Origin: Methanobacteriota archaeon
GTDB lineage: Archaea; Hydrothermarchaeota; Hydrothermarchaeia; Hydrothermarchaeales; BMS3B
Reading direction: 5' to 3'
DNA: 13,602 nucleotides
Assembly (NCBI GenBank): GCA_013152995.1
Contig: JAADFH010000135.1
Coordinates: forward strand, 1-13,602
Under the pieces are notes generated by a model. It saw only the letters and a list, made by a program, of their open reading frames with translations, had not been told where the DNA came from and ran no database searches. How positions within the stretch are numbered: the first letter of the stretch is position 1; each line of letters opens with the position of its first letter. Both the position numbers and the translations under genes were made by a program. Below are positions 1 through 6,874 of this stretch, one piece after another.

Positions 1-3
1 CTC

Positions 4-18
4 AAAAAAATATTTATA
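4..18 (+). promoter_or_regulatory. Promoter of the CBS-domain gene pair
   Basis: An A-run followed by TATTTATA at 11-18 looks like an archaeal BRE/TATA element. The usual distance of about 25 bp puts the start of transcription near 38-42, just before the GGTGG ribosome binding site at 43-47. The window edge cuts off anything further upstream. Confidence 0.6.
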
Positions 19-52
19 CCCATGCTTTAGAATCACCACTAAGGTGGTGGGC

Positions 53-619
53 ATGGACACCGAGGTTATGGTCAGGGAAGCGATGACGAGGTCTGTGGTA
101 ACCATTGAGCCGGAAGCCACGGTGCAGAAGGCTGCGAAGCTCATGGCAGACAACAACATAGGCTGCGTGGTGGTGGTGGAGAAAGGCGAGCCTGTGGGCA
201 TAGTCACCGAGCGTGACCTGGCTTACTTCATAGCAGACACAGACCTGAAGCCCTCTCTGGTGAAGGTGCGTGATATAATGAGCGCCGACCTTAAGACCAT
301 CTCACCCGACAGCACCGTAACAGAGGCGAGCAAGCTCATGGTGAAGTACAACATAAGGCGCCTGCCCGTGATAGACAAGGGCAAGCTCGTGGGCATAATC
401 ACCAACAAGGACATCCTCGCGATAGCCCCCGGGCAGATAGAGATGCTGCGTGAGATAGTTGCGATGAAGGGGGAGGGTGGTATCTCGGTTCACGAGCCGG
501 AGCCTGAGAAGGGCACCTGTGAGAACTGCGGGGACATGGGTGTGAACCTGTACGAGGTGAACGGCACCTTCGTCTGCGAGGCATGCAGAGAGGACATGCT
601 TGAAGGGGAGGAGGAGTAG
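53..619 (+). CDS. Tandem CBS-domain protein with C-terminal zinc ribbon
   Basis: The protein has 188 residues. Two CBS domains span about residues 3-60 and 69-127, each with the usual VGIVTERD or VGIITNKD ending; such pairs bind adenosyl ligands and act as energy or metabolite sensors. A short tail follows with C156-x2-C159-x15-C175-x2-C178, a four-cysteine metal knuckle. CBS pairs joined to a Zn ribbon are known in archaea (for example Thermoplasma TA0289), but the role here cannot be read from sequence. I chose the ATG at 53 because GGTGG at 43-47 sits 5 nt before it; in-frame GTG codons at 44 and 47 lie on that binding site. It is followed after 3 nt by a second CBS gene, so the two are almost surely co-transcribed. 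Confidence 0.88.
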   Translation: MDTEVMVREAMTRSVVTIEPEATVQKAAKLMADNNIGCVVVVEKGEPVGIVTERDLAYFIADTDLKPSLVKVRDIMSADLKTISPDSTVTEASKLMVKYNIRRLPVIDKGKLVGIITNKDILAIAPGQIEMLREIVAMKGEGGISVHEPEPEKGTCENCGDMGVNLYEVNGTFVCEACREDMLEGEEE

Positions 620-622
620 CCC

Positions 623-1393
623 ATGAAGACGGGGGATGTAATGAGCACCCCGCCCCTGAGCCTTGACGAGCATGAGCCAGCAACCCGTGCCAGGGCGATG
701 TTTCGCGAGTTCCCCTACCGCAGCTTTCCCGTGGTGAGCGACGGCAAGCTCGTGGGCATAGTCACACGCTCTGACGTGCTCAGAATCACCTCCTCCCGCT
801 CAAACATAAGGGTTGCAGGGGTGATGAGCACCTCCGTCATAACCACCCACCCGGAGGAGCCCCTGGAGGAGGCGGGAGAGAAGATGGTGCTCGCGGGGGT
901 GGAGCATTTACCTGTGGTGGCTTCCCCGGAGGACTCAACCCTCGTGGGCATGCTCAGCGCCAGGGATGTGATGCAGGCGCTGGTGGAGCATGGCAGGAAA
1001 CCCAGAAAAGCCACGGTCTCGGAGGTCATGCTGCCCCCTGAGCACTGCGACGCTCAGGACAGCGTGAGCAGGGTGTGGGCAAGGCTTCAGGAGAGCGAGC
1101 TGCCTGGGATGCCCGTTCTCAAAGACGGCAGGGTGGTGGGTGTCATAACCAGGAGGGACATAATCGCCAGAGGAATCGCCAGGCTGAGCCTTGAGGACGA
1201 GAAGGGGAGGAAGCGCAGCCCCAGAGTTGAGAAGCTCATGAGCACCCCTGCGGTTGTTGTGCCACCCTCCGAAGACGTGGTTTCTGCTGCTGAGCTGATG
1301 CTTGCGCGTGACATCTCCATGCTGCCCGTGGTGGAAGGCGAAAGCCTCGCGGGAGTGGTGCACAGGCTGAGCATACTCTCAGCCTGGTTTTAG
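623..1393 (+). CDS. Four-CBS-domain protein
   Basis: This 256-residue protein consists only of CBS repeats, at about residues 1-56, 64-121, 130-186 and 202-255. Each starts with a V-x-x-V/L-M-S-T-like motif and ends with V-G-I/V-x-T-R-x-D or a degenerate form (repeat 4 ends AGVVHRLS). No enzyme, channel or DNA-binding domain is attached, so it is probably a stand-alone ligand sensor or a partner of another protein. Its ribosome binding site, GGGAGGAGG, lies in the last codons of the upstream gene, whose stop is 3 nt away; this suggests translational coupling. Its stop codon is only 3 bp from the convergent rpsB stop. Ligand and target are unknown. Confidence 0.88.
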   Translation: MKTGDVMSTPPLSLDEHEPATRARAMFREFPYRSFPVVSDGKLVGIVTRSDVLRITSSRSNIRVAGVMSTSVITTHPEEPLEEAGEKMVLAGVEHLPVVASPEDSTLVGMLSARDVMQALVEHGRKPRKATVSEVMLPPEHCDAQDSVSRVWARLQESELPGMPVLKDGRVVGVITRRDIIARGIARLSLEDEKGRKRSPRVEKLMSTPAVVVPPSEDVVSAAELMLARDISMLPVVEGESLAGVVHRLSILSAWF

Positions 1394-1396
1394 TCC

Positions 1397-1975
1397 TCAG
1401 TCCTCCTCAAACTCCTCAAAAGGTATCTCCCGCTCCTCACCTCTCGCCTTCAGAATCTCCCTGGCGAGAAGCCAGTAAATCAGTGCCAGCGCCTTTCTGC
1501 CCTTGTTGTTCGTGGGTATTACGATGTCCACCCCGGAGGCGCTGTTGTCTGTGTCGCACAGAGCCACCACGGGTATGCCTATCTCACCAGCCTCATTCAG
1601 CGCCTGCTCGTCACCCCTGGGGTCTGTTACCACCACCACCTCGGGCTCAATAAAGCCCGGCTGGTTGGGGTTGGTGAGTATCCCGGGGATAAACCTGCCC
1701 ACAATCGCCTTTGCGCCTATGAGCTTTGCAAGCTTCTCCGCAGGCGCCTGCCCGTACTGCCTCCTGGAGACCACCAGTATCTTGTCCGGCTGGAACCTTG
1801 CCAGAAACTTCGCAGCCACCGCAATGCGCTCGTCCGTCTTCTTCACGTCCAGCACGTACAGCCCGTCGGGACGCACCCTGTATATGTAGGGCATCATATC
1901 TGCATTCTTCTGCTGCGTGCCTATGTGCACACCCGCAGCCAGGTAGTTGTCCAGGGAAGTGAGCTTCGTCTCCAT
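1397..1975 (-). CDS. rpsB: Small-subunit ribosomal protein S2 (uS2)
   Basis: The 192-residue product matches archaeal uS2 along its length. It has the N-terminal [20 protein letters not shown] signature, the [11 protein letters not shown] segment, a central FIPGILTNP and VVVTDPRGD region, and an acidic C-terminus. uS2 assembles late on the back of the 30S body. I chose the ATG at 1975 because GAGGTGAT (1987-1980) lies 4 nt before it; upstream in-frame GTG (1984) and ATG (1981) fall inside that site. The site also contains the enolase stop codon, so S2 is tightly coupled to enolase. It is the last gene of the long minus-strand operon. Confidence 0.96.
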   Translation of the reverse strand: METKLTSLDNYLAAGVHIGTQQKNADMMPYIYRVRPDGLYVLDVKKTDERIAVAAKFLARFQPDKILVVSRRQYGQAPAEKLAKLIGAKAIVGRFIPGILTNPNQPGFIEPEVVVVTDPRGDEQALNEAGEIGIPVVALCDTDNSASGVDIVIPTNNKGRKALALIYWLLAREILKARGEEREIPFEEFEED

Positions 1976-1985
1976 ACACATCACC

Positions 1986-3227
1986 TCAGAACTCCGGGAG
2001 CTTCGCTAGCTTTGCCCTGCCGGAAAGCTCCTCATCTATGCGTATCAGCTCATTCAGCTTGGCAATCCTCTCTCCCCCCACCGTGCCAGTCTTTATTATC
2101 GGTATTCCGAAGGCAACAGCGAGGTGTGCGATGGTGGTGTCGGTGGTCTCACCCGAGCGGTGGGAAATCACGGGTGTCAGCTTCTCATTGCTCGCCAGCC
2201 TCACCGCACGGAAGGTGTCTGTGAGGGTGCCGCACTGGTTGGGCTTTATCAGCACGGCGTTGGTGGAGCCCCTCTCAATACCCATCGCAAGCCTTCTGGT
2301 GCTGGTAACGTACAGGTCGTCCCCGCATATCAGCGCCTTTGCCTGGGAGGTGAGCTCGGCAAAAGCATCAAAATCCTCCTCCTGCAGCGGGTCCTCCACG
2401 TAGTACAGCCTGTAGCTCTCTATCAGCTCAAGCACGTGCTCAATCTGCTCCTCGGTGCTCCTCCTCACCCCCTCCCTCCTGTACACGTAGCACTTCTCCC
2501 TCTCGCTCCAGAGCTGGCTTGCAGCCATGTCCATGCCGATTCTGAGCTCAACCCCTGTTTCGCTCTCCACAGCCTCGCACACCCTGGAGAGCAGCTCAAG
2601 GGCTCTTGCGTCGTCAATTGCAGGTGCCCAGGCACCCTCATCACCCCTCCCCACAACTCCGCACACCTTTGCGAGCTCCCTGCCCAGCTTCTTGTGCACC
2701 TCCGCATTGGTGCACACCGCCTCTGCAATGCTCCTCGCCCCCACGGGAATCACCAGGAACTCCTGAACATCCGTGGCGCCGTGGGCGTGGGCGCCTCCGC
2801 CGATCACGTTGCCCAGCGGATACGGGAGCTCGCACGCCAAGTTGCCGCCGAGGAACTGGAACAGCGGCATTCCACATGCACCTGCGGCAGCCTTTGCGTT
2901 GGCAAGCGAGACCGCAACGGCGGTGTTGCCGCCAATGTTTGAGAAGTTCTCGGTTCCGTCAACCTCACGCAGGATTCTGTCCACCTCTTCCTGATTCGCC
3001 GCATCCATGCCTCTCAGCTCGGGTGCTATGCTCTCCTCCACCTCCAGTATCGCCTTGTCAACACCTCCTTCCGGGAAAGCCATGGCTTCGTGCACACCCG
3101 TGCTTGCACCGCTCGGGGCGGCGCATCTGCCGGCGGAGCAGTCTGTGATTATCTCCACCTCAATCGTCCAGTTACCCCTGGAATCTATGATCTTCCTCGC
3201 CCTCACATCCTCTATTATTGCGGGCAT
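1986..3227 (-). CDS. eno: Enolase (phosphopyruvate hydratase)
   Basis: This cytoplasmic enzyme interconverts 2-phosphoglycerate and phosphoenolpyruvate. The 413 residues show the full active site: DSRGN (15-19), the SGASTG loop (39-44), GDEGAWAP with E197, metal ligands D233 (GMDMAAS), E278 (VEDP) and D303 or D304 (GDDLYVT), catalytic K328 (LIKPNQ), SHRSGE (355-360) and K379. It is present in the archaeal S9 operon and ends the glycolytic or gluconeogenic path; the PEP made also feeds aroA-type reactions. Two start codons are adjacent. The ATG at 3227 has GGAGG at a 4-nt spacing and shares one base with the rpoK stop; the ATG at 3230 would overlap rpoK by 4 nt with only 1 nt of spacing. Confidence 0.96.
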   Translation of the reverse strand: MPAIIEDVRARKIIDSRGNWTIEVEIITDCSAGRCAAPSGASTGVHEAMAFPEGGVDKAILEVEESIAPELRGMDAANQEEVDRILREVDGTENFSNIGGNTAVAVSLANAKAAAGACGMPLFQFLGGNLACELPYPLGNVIGGGAHAHGATDVQEFLVIPVGARSIAEAVCTNAEVHKKLGRELAKVCGVVGRGDEGAWAPAIDDARALELLSRVCEAVESETGVELRIGMDMAASQLWSEREKCYVYRREGVRRSTEEQIEHVLELIESYRLYYVEDPLQEEDFDAFAELTSQAKALICGDDLYVTSTRRLAMGIERGSTNAVLIKPNQCGTLTDTFRAVRLASNEKLTPVISHRSGETTDTTIAHLAVAFGIPIIKTGTVGGERIAKLNELIRIDEELSGRAKLAKLPEF

Positions 3228-3430
3228 CATTCCTCCTCACCCAGCAGCTTCTTCTCGGGCATACGCCTGTACACGGTGATGGGTATAACGCCCCTGTTGA
3301 GCTCCTCTATGGCGATCGCTATCGGCTCGTGCATGTCCTTGGAGAGCTTGATCAGCGGCGGAGCGCCCATGGATAGCTGGAGCGCTCTCGCACCTATTAT
3401 TCTTGCCTTCTCGTACTTCGTCAGCTTCAC
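3227..3430 (-). CDS. rpoK: DNA-directed RNA polymerase subunit K (Rpb6/omega homologue)
   Basis: The 67-residue product starts VKLTKYEKARIIGARALQLS and contains the GAPPLIKL motif, the hallmark of archaeal RpoK, eukaryotic Rpb6 and bacterial omega, which hold the largest RNAP subunit in place. The start is a GTG preceded by AGGAGG at about 8 nt. An in-frame extension upstream runs through the tRNA-Pro gene without a stop, but nothing in it resembles RpoK and the family is about 55-65 residues, so I reject it. The leader between tRNA-Pro and this gene holds a perfect 9-bp inverted repeat. The stop overlaps the enolase start. Confidence 0.93.
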   Translation of the reverse strand: MKLTKYEKARIIGARALQLSMGAPPLIKLSKDMHEPIAIAIEELNRGVIPITVYRRMPEKKLLGEEE

Positions 3431-3471
3431 ACCTCTTTCCTCCTTTCCGGAGTCCTGGGTTAGCAGGAGGT

Positions 3472-3496
3472 GTCGGAACCCGCTGGAGGTTCCGAC
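3472..3496 (-). other. Perfect 9-bp hairpin right after tRNA-Pro
   Basis: GTCGGAACC (3472-3480) and GGTTCCGAC (3488-3496) are exact reverse complements around a 7-nt loop. On the transcribed minus strand the stem begins 2 nt after the tRNA discriminator base. No T-run follows, so it does not look like a terminator. It would form the 5' end of the rpoK-eno-rpsB mRNA once tRNA-Pro is cut out. Confidence 0.75.
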
Positions 3497-3498
3497 TA

Positions 3499-3573
3499 TG
3501 GGGCCGCTGAGATTTGAACTCAGGTCACCAGCACCCCAAGCTGGGAGGATGGACCAGGCTACCCTACGGCCCC
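3499..3573 (-). tRNA. tRNA-Pro (anticodon GGG)
   Basis: The 75-nt sequence folds as a full cloverleaf. The acceptor stem is GGGGCCG with CGGCCCC (seven pairs), the anticodon stem CCAGC with GCUGG around the loop UUGGGGU (anticodon GGG), and the T-stem CUGAG with CUCAG around UUCAAAU. The discriminator is A73 and CCA is not encoded. There is no sign of an intron. The first 10 nt of the tRNA overlap the last codons of rpoN: U8-A9-G10 is the rpoN TAG stop. It sits between rpoN and rpoK in the same orientation as the operon and no separate promoter is evident, so it is probably released from the polycistronic RNA. Confidence 0.96.
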
Positions 3574-3758
3574 TTGACATGCATGCTCTCCATAAACTCT
3601 CCCTGGCTCAGGAGCATTCTCCTGCAGCAGTAGCGCTCAACGCCCAGGGAGTCCAGCACCTCTTTCGGGTTCTCCTTCTGCTCCACTCTGCGCCTGAACT
3701 CCTCGTACTTGTCTGCCACCACCGCGCCGCAGCTGAAGCATCTCACGGGTATGAGCAT
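3564..3758 (-). CDS. rpoN: DNA-directed RNA polymerase subunit N (Rpb10 homologue)
   Basis: This 64-residue zinc protein helps assemble the RpoD/RpoL platform of RNA polymerase. The signature [11 protein letters not shown] is intact, and the zinc ligands are C7, C10, C44 and C45 (CCRRM). The ATG at 3758 follows AGGTGAT, which holds the rpsI stop codon. The tail after [10 protein letters not shown] is short, and the last three codons plus the stop run into tRNA-Pro: codons GGG-CCG-TAG are the tRNA acceptor strand. The last residues (KGP) are therefore dictated by tRNA sequence. Confidence 0.95.
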   Translation of the reverse strand: MLIPVRCFSCGAVVADKYEEFRRRVEQKENPKEVLDSLGVERYCCRRMLLSQGEFMESMHVKGP

Positions 3759-3762
3759 GGCA

Positions 3763-4161
3763 TCACCTGTACGACTTCTGGAACCTTGCCCTTGCGCCGC
3801 GTCCGCCGTACTTCTTGGGCTCAGCCCGTCTTGCGTCACCCTTTATTATGCTCCTGTCGTAGCTCATGAACCTCGCCCTGAGCTCCGCATCACCCGTGTA
3901 CTCAACCAGCGCCCTGCCTATGGCGGTGCGCACCGCCTCAGCCTGTCCCATGAAGCCTCCTCCTCTCACCGTAACATCTATGTCAACCTTGTCCCTGATA
4001 TCTCCAGCTAAGTAGAGCACCTCCATGATTTTGAGCCTTGCCATCTCGGGCTCAAGAATCTCCACGGGTATCTTGTTTATCCTCACCCTGCCCTTGCCCG
4101 GCTTAACCGTGGCTCTCGCAATCGCGGTCTTGCGTTTTCCAGATGCGTTGACGATCTTCAT
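3763..4161 (-). CDS. rpsI: Small-subunit ribosomal protein S9 (uS9)
   Basis: The 132 residues match archaeal uS9: N-terminal [21 protein letters not shown], central [14 protein letters not shown] and the basic C-terminal tail ending [16 protein letters not shown], which reaches toward the P-site tRNA. The ATG at 4161 has GAGGTGAT (4173-4166) exactly 4 nt upstream; GTG (4170) and ATG (4167) in frame lie within that binding site. Its own stop (3765-3763) is inside the rpoN ribosome binding site. It lies between L13 and RpoN, the standard archaeal order. Confidence 0.96.
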   Translation of the reverse strand: MKIVNASGKRKTAIARATVKPGKGRVRINKIPVEILEPEMARLKIMEVLYLAGDIRDKVDIDVTVRGGGFMGQAEAVRTAIGRALVEYTGDAELRARFMSYDRSIIKGDARRAEPKKYGGRGARARFQKSYR

Positions 4162-4171
4162 GAGCATCACC

Positions 4172-4603
4172 TCAGAACTTTGCCCCCAAGTGCCTGCTGA
4201 GCTCCTCCAGGGTTACGTACTTCGGCACCCTCAGCTTGGTGTAGCTGGCGTCGCTGAAGCTCAGCTTCTCAGCCTCCGCGTACTCCTCGGGTGTGCCTAT
4301 GTACACCCGCAGCCTCTTGAAGGCACTCCTTCCCTTGCCCTGCTTGTAGGGCAGCATGCCGCGCACCGCACGCTTCAGTATCATCTCCGGTCTGCGCGGG
4401 TAGTGCGGACCATGCCTGCGGGGGTTGACTATGCTCTTTCTCTCCCTCCTCGCCCTGTACTTTGCGAACACGCTATCCCTGCTGCCCGAAATAACTGCCT
4501 TCTCGGCGTTAACCACAACCACCTCCTCCCCCTCAAGCAGCATCTTTGCCACCCTGCTGGCGAGCCTTCCGAGTATCATGCCTGAAGCATCAACCACCTT
4601 CAT
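4172..4603 (-). CDS. rplM: Large-subunit ribosomal protein L13 (uL13)
   Basis: The 143-residue product carries the uL13 features: start [18 protein letters not shown], the [11 protein letters not shown] segment, and the [24 protein letters not shown] rRNA-binding region (about residues 62-86). It is an early 50S assembly protein and precedes S9, as in almost all organisms. The ATG at 4603 follows GGAGTGAT, which includes the stop codon of the L18e gene, so ribosomes may terminate and restart without leaving. Length fits the short archaeal form. Confidence 0.96.
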   Translation of the reverse strand: MKVVDASGMILGRLASRVAKMLLEGEEVVVVNAEKAVISGSRDSVFAKYRARRERKSIVNPRRHGPHYPRRPEMILKRAVRGMLPYKQGKGRSAFKRLRVYIGTPEEYAEAEKLSFSDASYTKLRVPKYVTLEELSRHLGAKF

Positions 4604-4607
4604 GCTA

Positions 4608-4964
4608 TCACTCCATAACCCTTACTCCCTTCGGCTTCTCCCTCATGAGCTCCTCTATGCTCATGCACCTTCCTCCAGCGGCGGCTATCTTCCTCATCGC
4701 ACTCTCCGAGAACGCGAGCGCTGCCACGGTTACCGCGTGCGAGATGCTGCCAGAACCAAGCACCTTACCAGGCACAGCCACCACGTCTCCCTCGCGGGTG
4801 TACCTTGCGATTCTGCTCACATTCACCTCTGCCCTGTTCCTTCTGGGCTTCGCCAGCCTCTCCGCCAGGTCCCGCCAGACCCGCTGGGAGGTGCTGTGGG
4901 TGAGCCTGGCAAGCTCTGTTATGAGCGTCTGAAGCTTCGGGTTGGTGCTCCTGCTCTTCCTCAT
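4608..4964 (-). CDS. rpl18e: Large-subunit ribosomal protein L18e (eL18)
   Basis: The 118 residues match archaeal eL18, an L15-like protein absent from bacteria. Visible features are RKSRSTNPKLQTLITEL at the start, the KPRRNRAEVNVSRIARYTREGDVVAVPGKVLGSG core and the SESAMRKI segment. The ATG at 4964 lies 7 nt from GGAGG; the in-frame GTG at 4967 is a possible alternative, adding one residue. The gene is first in the L18e-L13-S9-RpoN segment and follows tRNA-Leu and its odd hairpin-bearing tail. Confidence 0.94.
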   Translation of the reverse strand: MRKSRSTNPKLQTLITELARLTHSTSQRVWRDLAERLAKPRRNRAEVNVSRIARYTREGDVVAVPGKVLGSGSISHAVTVAALAFSESAMRKIAAAGGRCMSIEELMREKPKGVRVME

Positions 4965-4992
4965 CACTCATCCTCCTCGGGGGATACTGAAG

Positions 4993-5013
4993 TGCGGGGG
5001 AAGGGATTTGAAC
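4993..5013 (-). repeat. Exact 21-bp copy of the tRNA-Leu 3' end
   Basis: This segment is identical to 5074-5094: the T-loop, the 3' T-stem strand, the 3' acceptor strand and the discriminator base of tRNA-Leu. Matching stops at both sides (5014 and 4992 differ from their counterparts). The upstream sequence cannot form the missing T-stem, so it is not a tRNA gene. It resembles an attachment-site core left at a tRNA 3' end or a local duplication. The offset is 81 bp. Confidence 0.85.
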
Positions 5014-5031
5014 GCAACCGATGTCGGTTGC
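5014..5031 (-). other. Perfect hairpin A in the tRNA-Leu/L18e spacer
   Basis: GCAACCGA and TCGGTTGC are exact reverse complements separated by 2 nt. In RNA the top pair would open, giving about seven pairs and a 4-nt loop. It directly abuts the duplicated tRNA 3' fragment and has no T-run, so it is unlike a terminator. Confidence 0.75.
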
Positions 5032-5042
5032 ATCCCCAGATT

Positions 5043-5061
5043 GCGGTATCTGCGATACCGC
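5043..5061 (-). other. Perfect hairpin B in the tRNA-Leu/L18e spacer
   Basis: GCGGTATC and GATACCGC are exact reverse complements separated by TGC. On the transcribed strand it begins 12 nt after tRNA-Leu and is separated by 11 nt from hairpin A. The stem sequence is unrelated to hairpin A, so the two look like a designed pair of structures and not a repeat. Confidence 0.75.
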
Positions 5062-5073
5062 CATACCAGTTTA

Positions 5074-5157
5074 TGCGGGGGAAGGGATTTGAACCCTCGC
5101 ACCCACTTAGGGACAGGACCCTCAATCCTGCGCCTTTGACCACTCGGCCACCCCCGC
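5074..5157 (-). tRNA. tRNA-Leu (anticodon GAG)
   Basis: This is an 84-nt class II tRNA with a long variable arm (about 15 nt). The acceptor is GCGGGGG with CCCCCGC, the D-stem GCC with GGC, the anticodon stem CAGGA with UCCUG around UUGAGGG (anticodon GAG), and the T-arm GAGGG-UUCAAAU-CCCUU. The discriminator is A; CCA is not encoded and there is no intron. It starts 12 nt after the rpoD stop and runs with the operon. A tRNA-Leu at this place in the S9 operon is known in haloarchaea, where it is co-transcribed. Confidence 0.97.
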
Positions 5158-5169
5158 ATCTCGCTATCA

Positions 5170-5943
5170 CTACAGTAATGCTATCATCCTCTCAGCTTTT
5201 TTGGAGATGCACCTGCACGCCTCCCTGAGCACCTCCAGCGGGGGGAGGGCGCCGGTGCTCTCTATGCTGAATATGAACCTGCTGTCCGAAGCTCTCAGTT
5301 CTATGGCGTTCTCCTCGCACTCCTGCACACACGCTCTGCACAGGATGCACTCCTCCACGTTCTCAGCTCTTGCCCTGCCGCCATTCAGCTTCATTATGCC
5401 CTTCGGGCACGCCTCCACGCAGTCCCCGCATGCGGTGCACCTCTCCAGCACCTCAATCTCGGGGTAGTACTTGTAGCCAACCACAGCCGCCTGCCACTTC
5501 GCGTGCTCCTTGCCCCTGCCCAGCACAGCCTCAGCCTCAAGCTTCAGCCTCTGACCCTCCCTGAGCTTCACTATGGGTATCCCCGGCAGGGGTGTCATCT
5601 CCGGGTCAGGTGAGCGCAGGTCATGGGAGTACACCGTGCACTCCCCCTCAGCCTCCAGGGTGAGCGTCAGGGTGCAGCTTGCACACCCCTTTCCCTCACA
5701 GGAGCACTCCTCCCTGAGGTTCATCCTGCTCAGGTCGGTGCGTATGGGCACCAGACCCAGGCGGTGCGCTAAAATCTCGTCGTAGAGCGGGGAGGTGTTC
5801 TCGTGGATTATCACGTCCTCAATCGCAAGCGTCGGCACCTCGGCAATCATCGCCCTGCGCAGCGCATTGGCATAGGCAGGGCTGGCATCGCTGAGCACTA
5901 CCCTTGCTCTCCTCTCGTCTGCGCTGAGCACCTTCAGCTCCAA
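5170..5943 (-). CDS. rpoD: DNA-directed RNA polymerase subunit D with two [4Fe-4S] motifs
   Basis: RpoD is the archaeal Rpb3/alpha homologue and nucleates RNAP assembly with RpoL, RpoN and RpoP. Residues 1-75 carry the alpha motif (ANALRRAMIAEVPTLAIEDV, then NTSPLYDEILAHRLGLVPI). C80, C82, C87 and C90 form a knuckle. Residues 165-215 are a ferredoxin-like insert with C169-C172-C175-C179P and C199-C202-C205-C209, so both clusters are possible. The dimerisation tail resumes at SRFIFSIESTG. The family's usual start points to the TTG at 5943 (257 residues), 10 nt after GGAGG and 1 nt past the rpsK stop. Upstream ATGs at 5991 and 5988 would need about 45 nt of overlap with rpsK; the start is the least certain part. 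Confidence 0.93.
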   Translation of the reverse strand: MELKVLSADERRARVVLSDASPAYANALRRAMIAEVPTLAIEDVIIHENTSPLYDEILAHRLGLVPIRTDLSRMNLREECSCEGKGCASCTLTLTLEAEGECTVYSHDLRSPDPEMTPLPGIPIVKLREGQRLKLEAEAVLGRGKEHAKWQAAVVGYKYYPEIEVLERCTACGDCVEACPKGIMKLNGGRARAENVEECILCRACVQECEENAIELRASDSRFIFSIESTGALPPLEVLREACRCISKKAERMIALL

Positions 5944-5944
5944 C

Positions 5945-6343
5945 TCACACTCTCCTCCCGCGTCTTCCGCCCTTTCTCTTCGTACCATCATGGGGTATGG
6001 GTGTGACGTCCTCAATCCTGCCTATCTTCAGCCCCGCTCTGGCAAGCGCACGTATCGCCGGCTGCGCTCCGGGTCCGGGAGTCTTGGGACCGCTTCCACC
6101 TGGAGCCCTGACCTTTATGTGCACCCCCACGATTCCCTTCTCCATCGCCTCCTCAGCGGCGCGCATCGCAGCCTGCATGGCGGCGTAGGGTGAGGACTCG
6201 TCCCTGTGGGCTCTCACGATTCTCCCGCCCGACCACCTGCTTATGGTCTCGGCACCCGTGAGGTCGGTTATGTGGATGATGGTGTTGTTGAAAGAAGAGT
6301 AGATGTGCGCAATCCCCCAGTGCTCCTTCTTCTTTGCGCTCAT
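5945..6343 (-). CDS. rpsK: Small-subunit ribosomal protein S11 (uS11)
   Basis: The 132-residue product matches archaeal uS11: [22 protein letters not shown] near the start, the [10 protein letters not shown] segment, [22 protein letters not shown] and the very basic C-terminus ending RRGRRV. It sits on the 30S platform beside the E-site. The ATG at 6343 overlaps the rpsD stop as ATGA, and a full GGAGGTGA lies 4 nt upstream inside the end of rpsD, giving strong translational coupling. Confidence 0.97.
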   Translation of the reverse strand: MSAKKKEHWGIAHIYSSFNNTIIHITDLTGAETISRWSGGRIVRAHRDESSPYAAMQAAMRAAEEAMEKGIVGVHIKVRAPGGSGPKTPGPGAQPAIRALARAGLKIGRIEDVTPIPHDGTKRKGGRRGRRV

Positions 6344-6864
6344 GCGCTCACCTCCTCACCCGCAGAAGCGGGCTTGAGTGCCGCAACAGGCGAGCCCTCC
6401 ACGTAGGTTATGGTGTCCTCCTCATCCCTGGGCACCAAGTAGCTCGGGGCTGTAACCTTCCTGCCGCCCACACTTATGTGACCGTGCACTATGAACTGCC
6501 TCGCCTGCTTCATGGTGTGCGCCAGCCCCTTCCTGTACACCAGCGTCTGCAGCCTGCGCTCAAGGATGTCCCTCACGGTAAGCGAGAGGATGTCATCCAG
6601 CACCGTCTCCTCGTCAGCCAGCTTGAGCTTTCTCAGCCTCTGCAGCAGCATCTGCTTCTGCCTCTCAGCCATCTCGCCACGCTTGCCCAGCAGCTCCCTA
6701 ACCTGGCGGCGTATGTTCCTGAGGATGGCGGTAGCACGCCAGAGCTCGCGCTTGTTCTTAAGTCCATACTCCCTGAGAAGCTTCCTCTCCTCCTCAATCC
6801 TGTCCTTCTGCCAGGGATGCGGGGGGGTTGCGTACTTCTTCCTGATTCTCCTGGGATCTCCCAT
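6340..6864 (-). CDS. rpsD: Small-subunit ribosomal protein S4 (uS4)
   Basis: The 174-residue product is the archaeal type of uS4. The N-terminal part reads [20 protein letters not shown], followed by a helical basic domain. The S4 RNA-binding fold spans about residues 102-155 ([14 protein letters not shown], then [17 protein letters not shown]). It is a primary 16S rRNA binder at the mRNA entry side. The ATG at 6864 follows GGTGA that overlaps the rpsM stop TAG. The C-terminal tail is Ala/Glu rich. Confidence 0.97.
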   Translation of the reverse strand: MGDPRRIRKKYATPPHPWQKDRIEEERKLLREYGLKNKRELWRATAILRNIRRQVRELLGKRGEMAERQKQMLLQRLRKLKLADEETVLDDILSLTVRDILERRLQTLVYRKGLAHTMKQARQFIVHGHISVGGRKVTAPSYLVPRDEEDTITYVEGSPVAALKPASAGEEVSA

Positions 6865-6874
6865 GCGGGCTCAC

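Noticed and set aside
2124..2942. Long plus-strand reading frame opposite enolase
   Set aside because: The minus strand encodes enolase with all catalytic motifs; the opposite frame has no recognisable domain and reflects GC-rich codon bias.
3431..3580. In-frame upstream extension of RpoK to about 117 residues
   Set aside because: It runs through the tRNA-Pro gene and the hairpin, has no RpoK-like residues, and the GTG at 3430 has its own AGGAGG.
4993..5073. A second tRNA gene, split tRNA half or permuted tRNA
   Set aside because: Only the 3' tail matches a tRNA. The T-stem 5' strand, acceptor 5' strand and anticodon arm are missing, and no bulge-helix-bulge is evident.
4425..5228. Plus-strand frame running across L13, L18e and tRNA-Leu
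   Set aside because: It is antisense to well supported r-protein genes and a tRNA, and parts of it are the familiar false peptide from tRNA sequence.
5944..6015. Longer RpoD beginning at an upstream ATG
   Set aside because: It would add up to 24 residues encoded in the end of rpsK with no family match; the TTG at 5943 fits both the usual RpoD start and the ribosome binding site.
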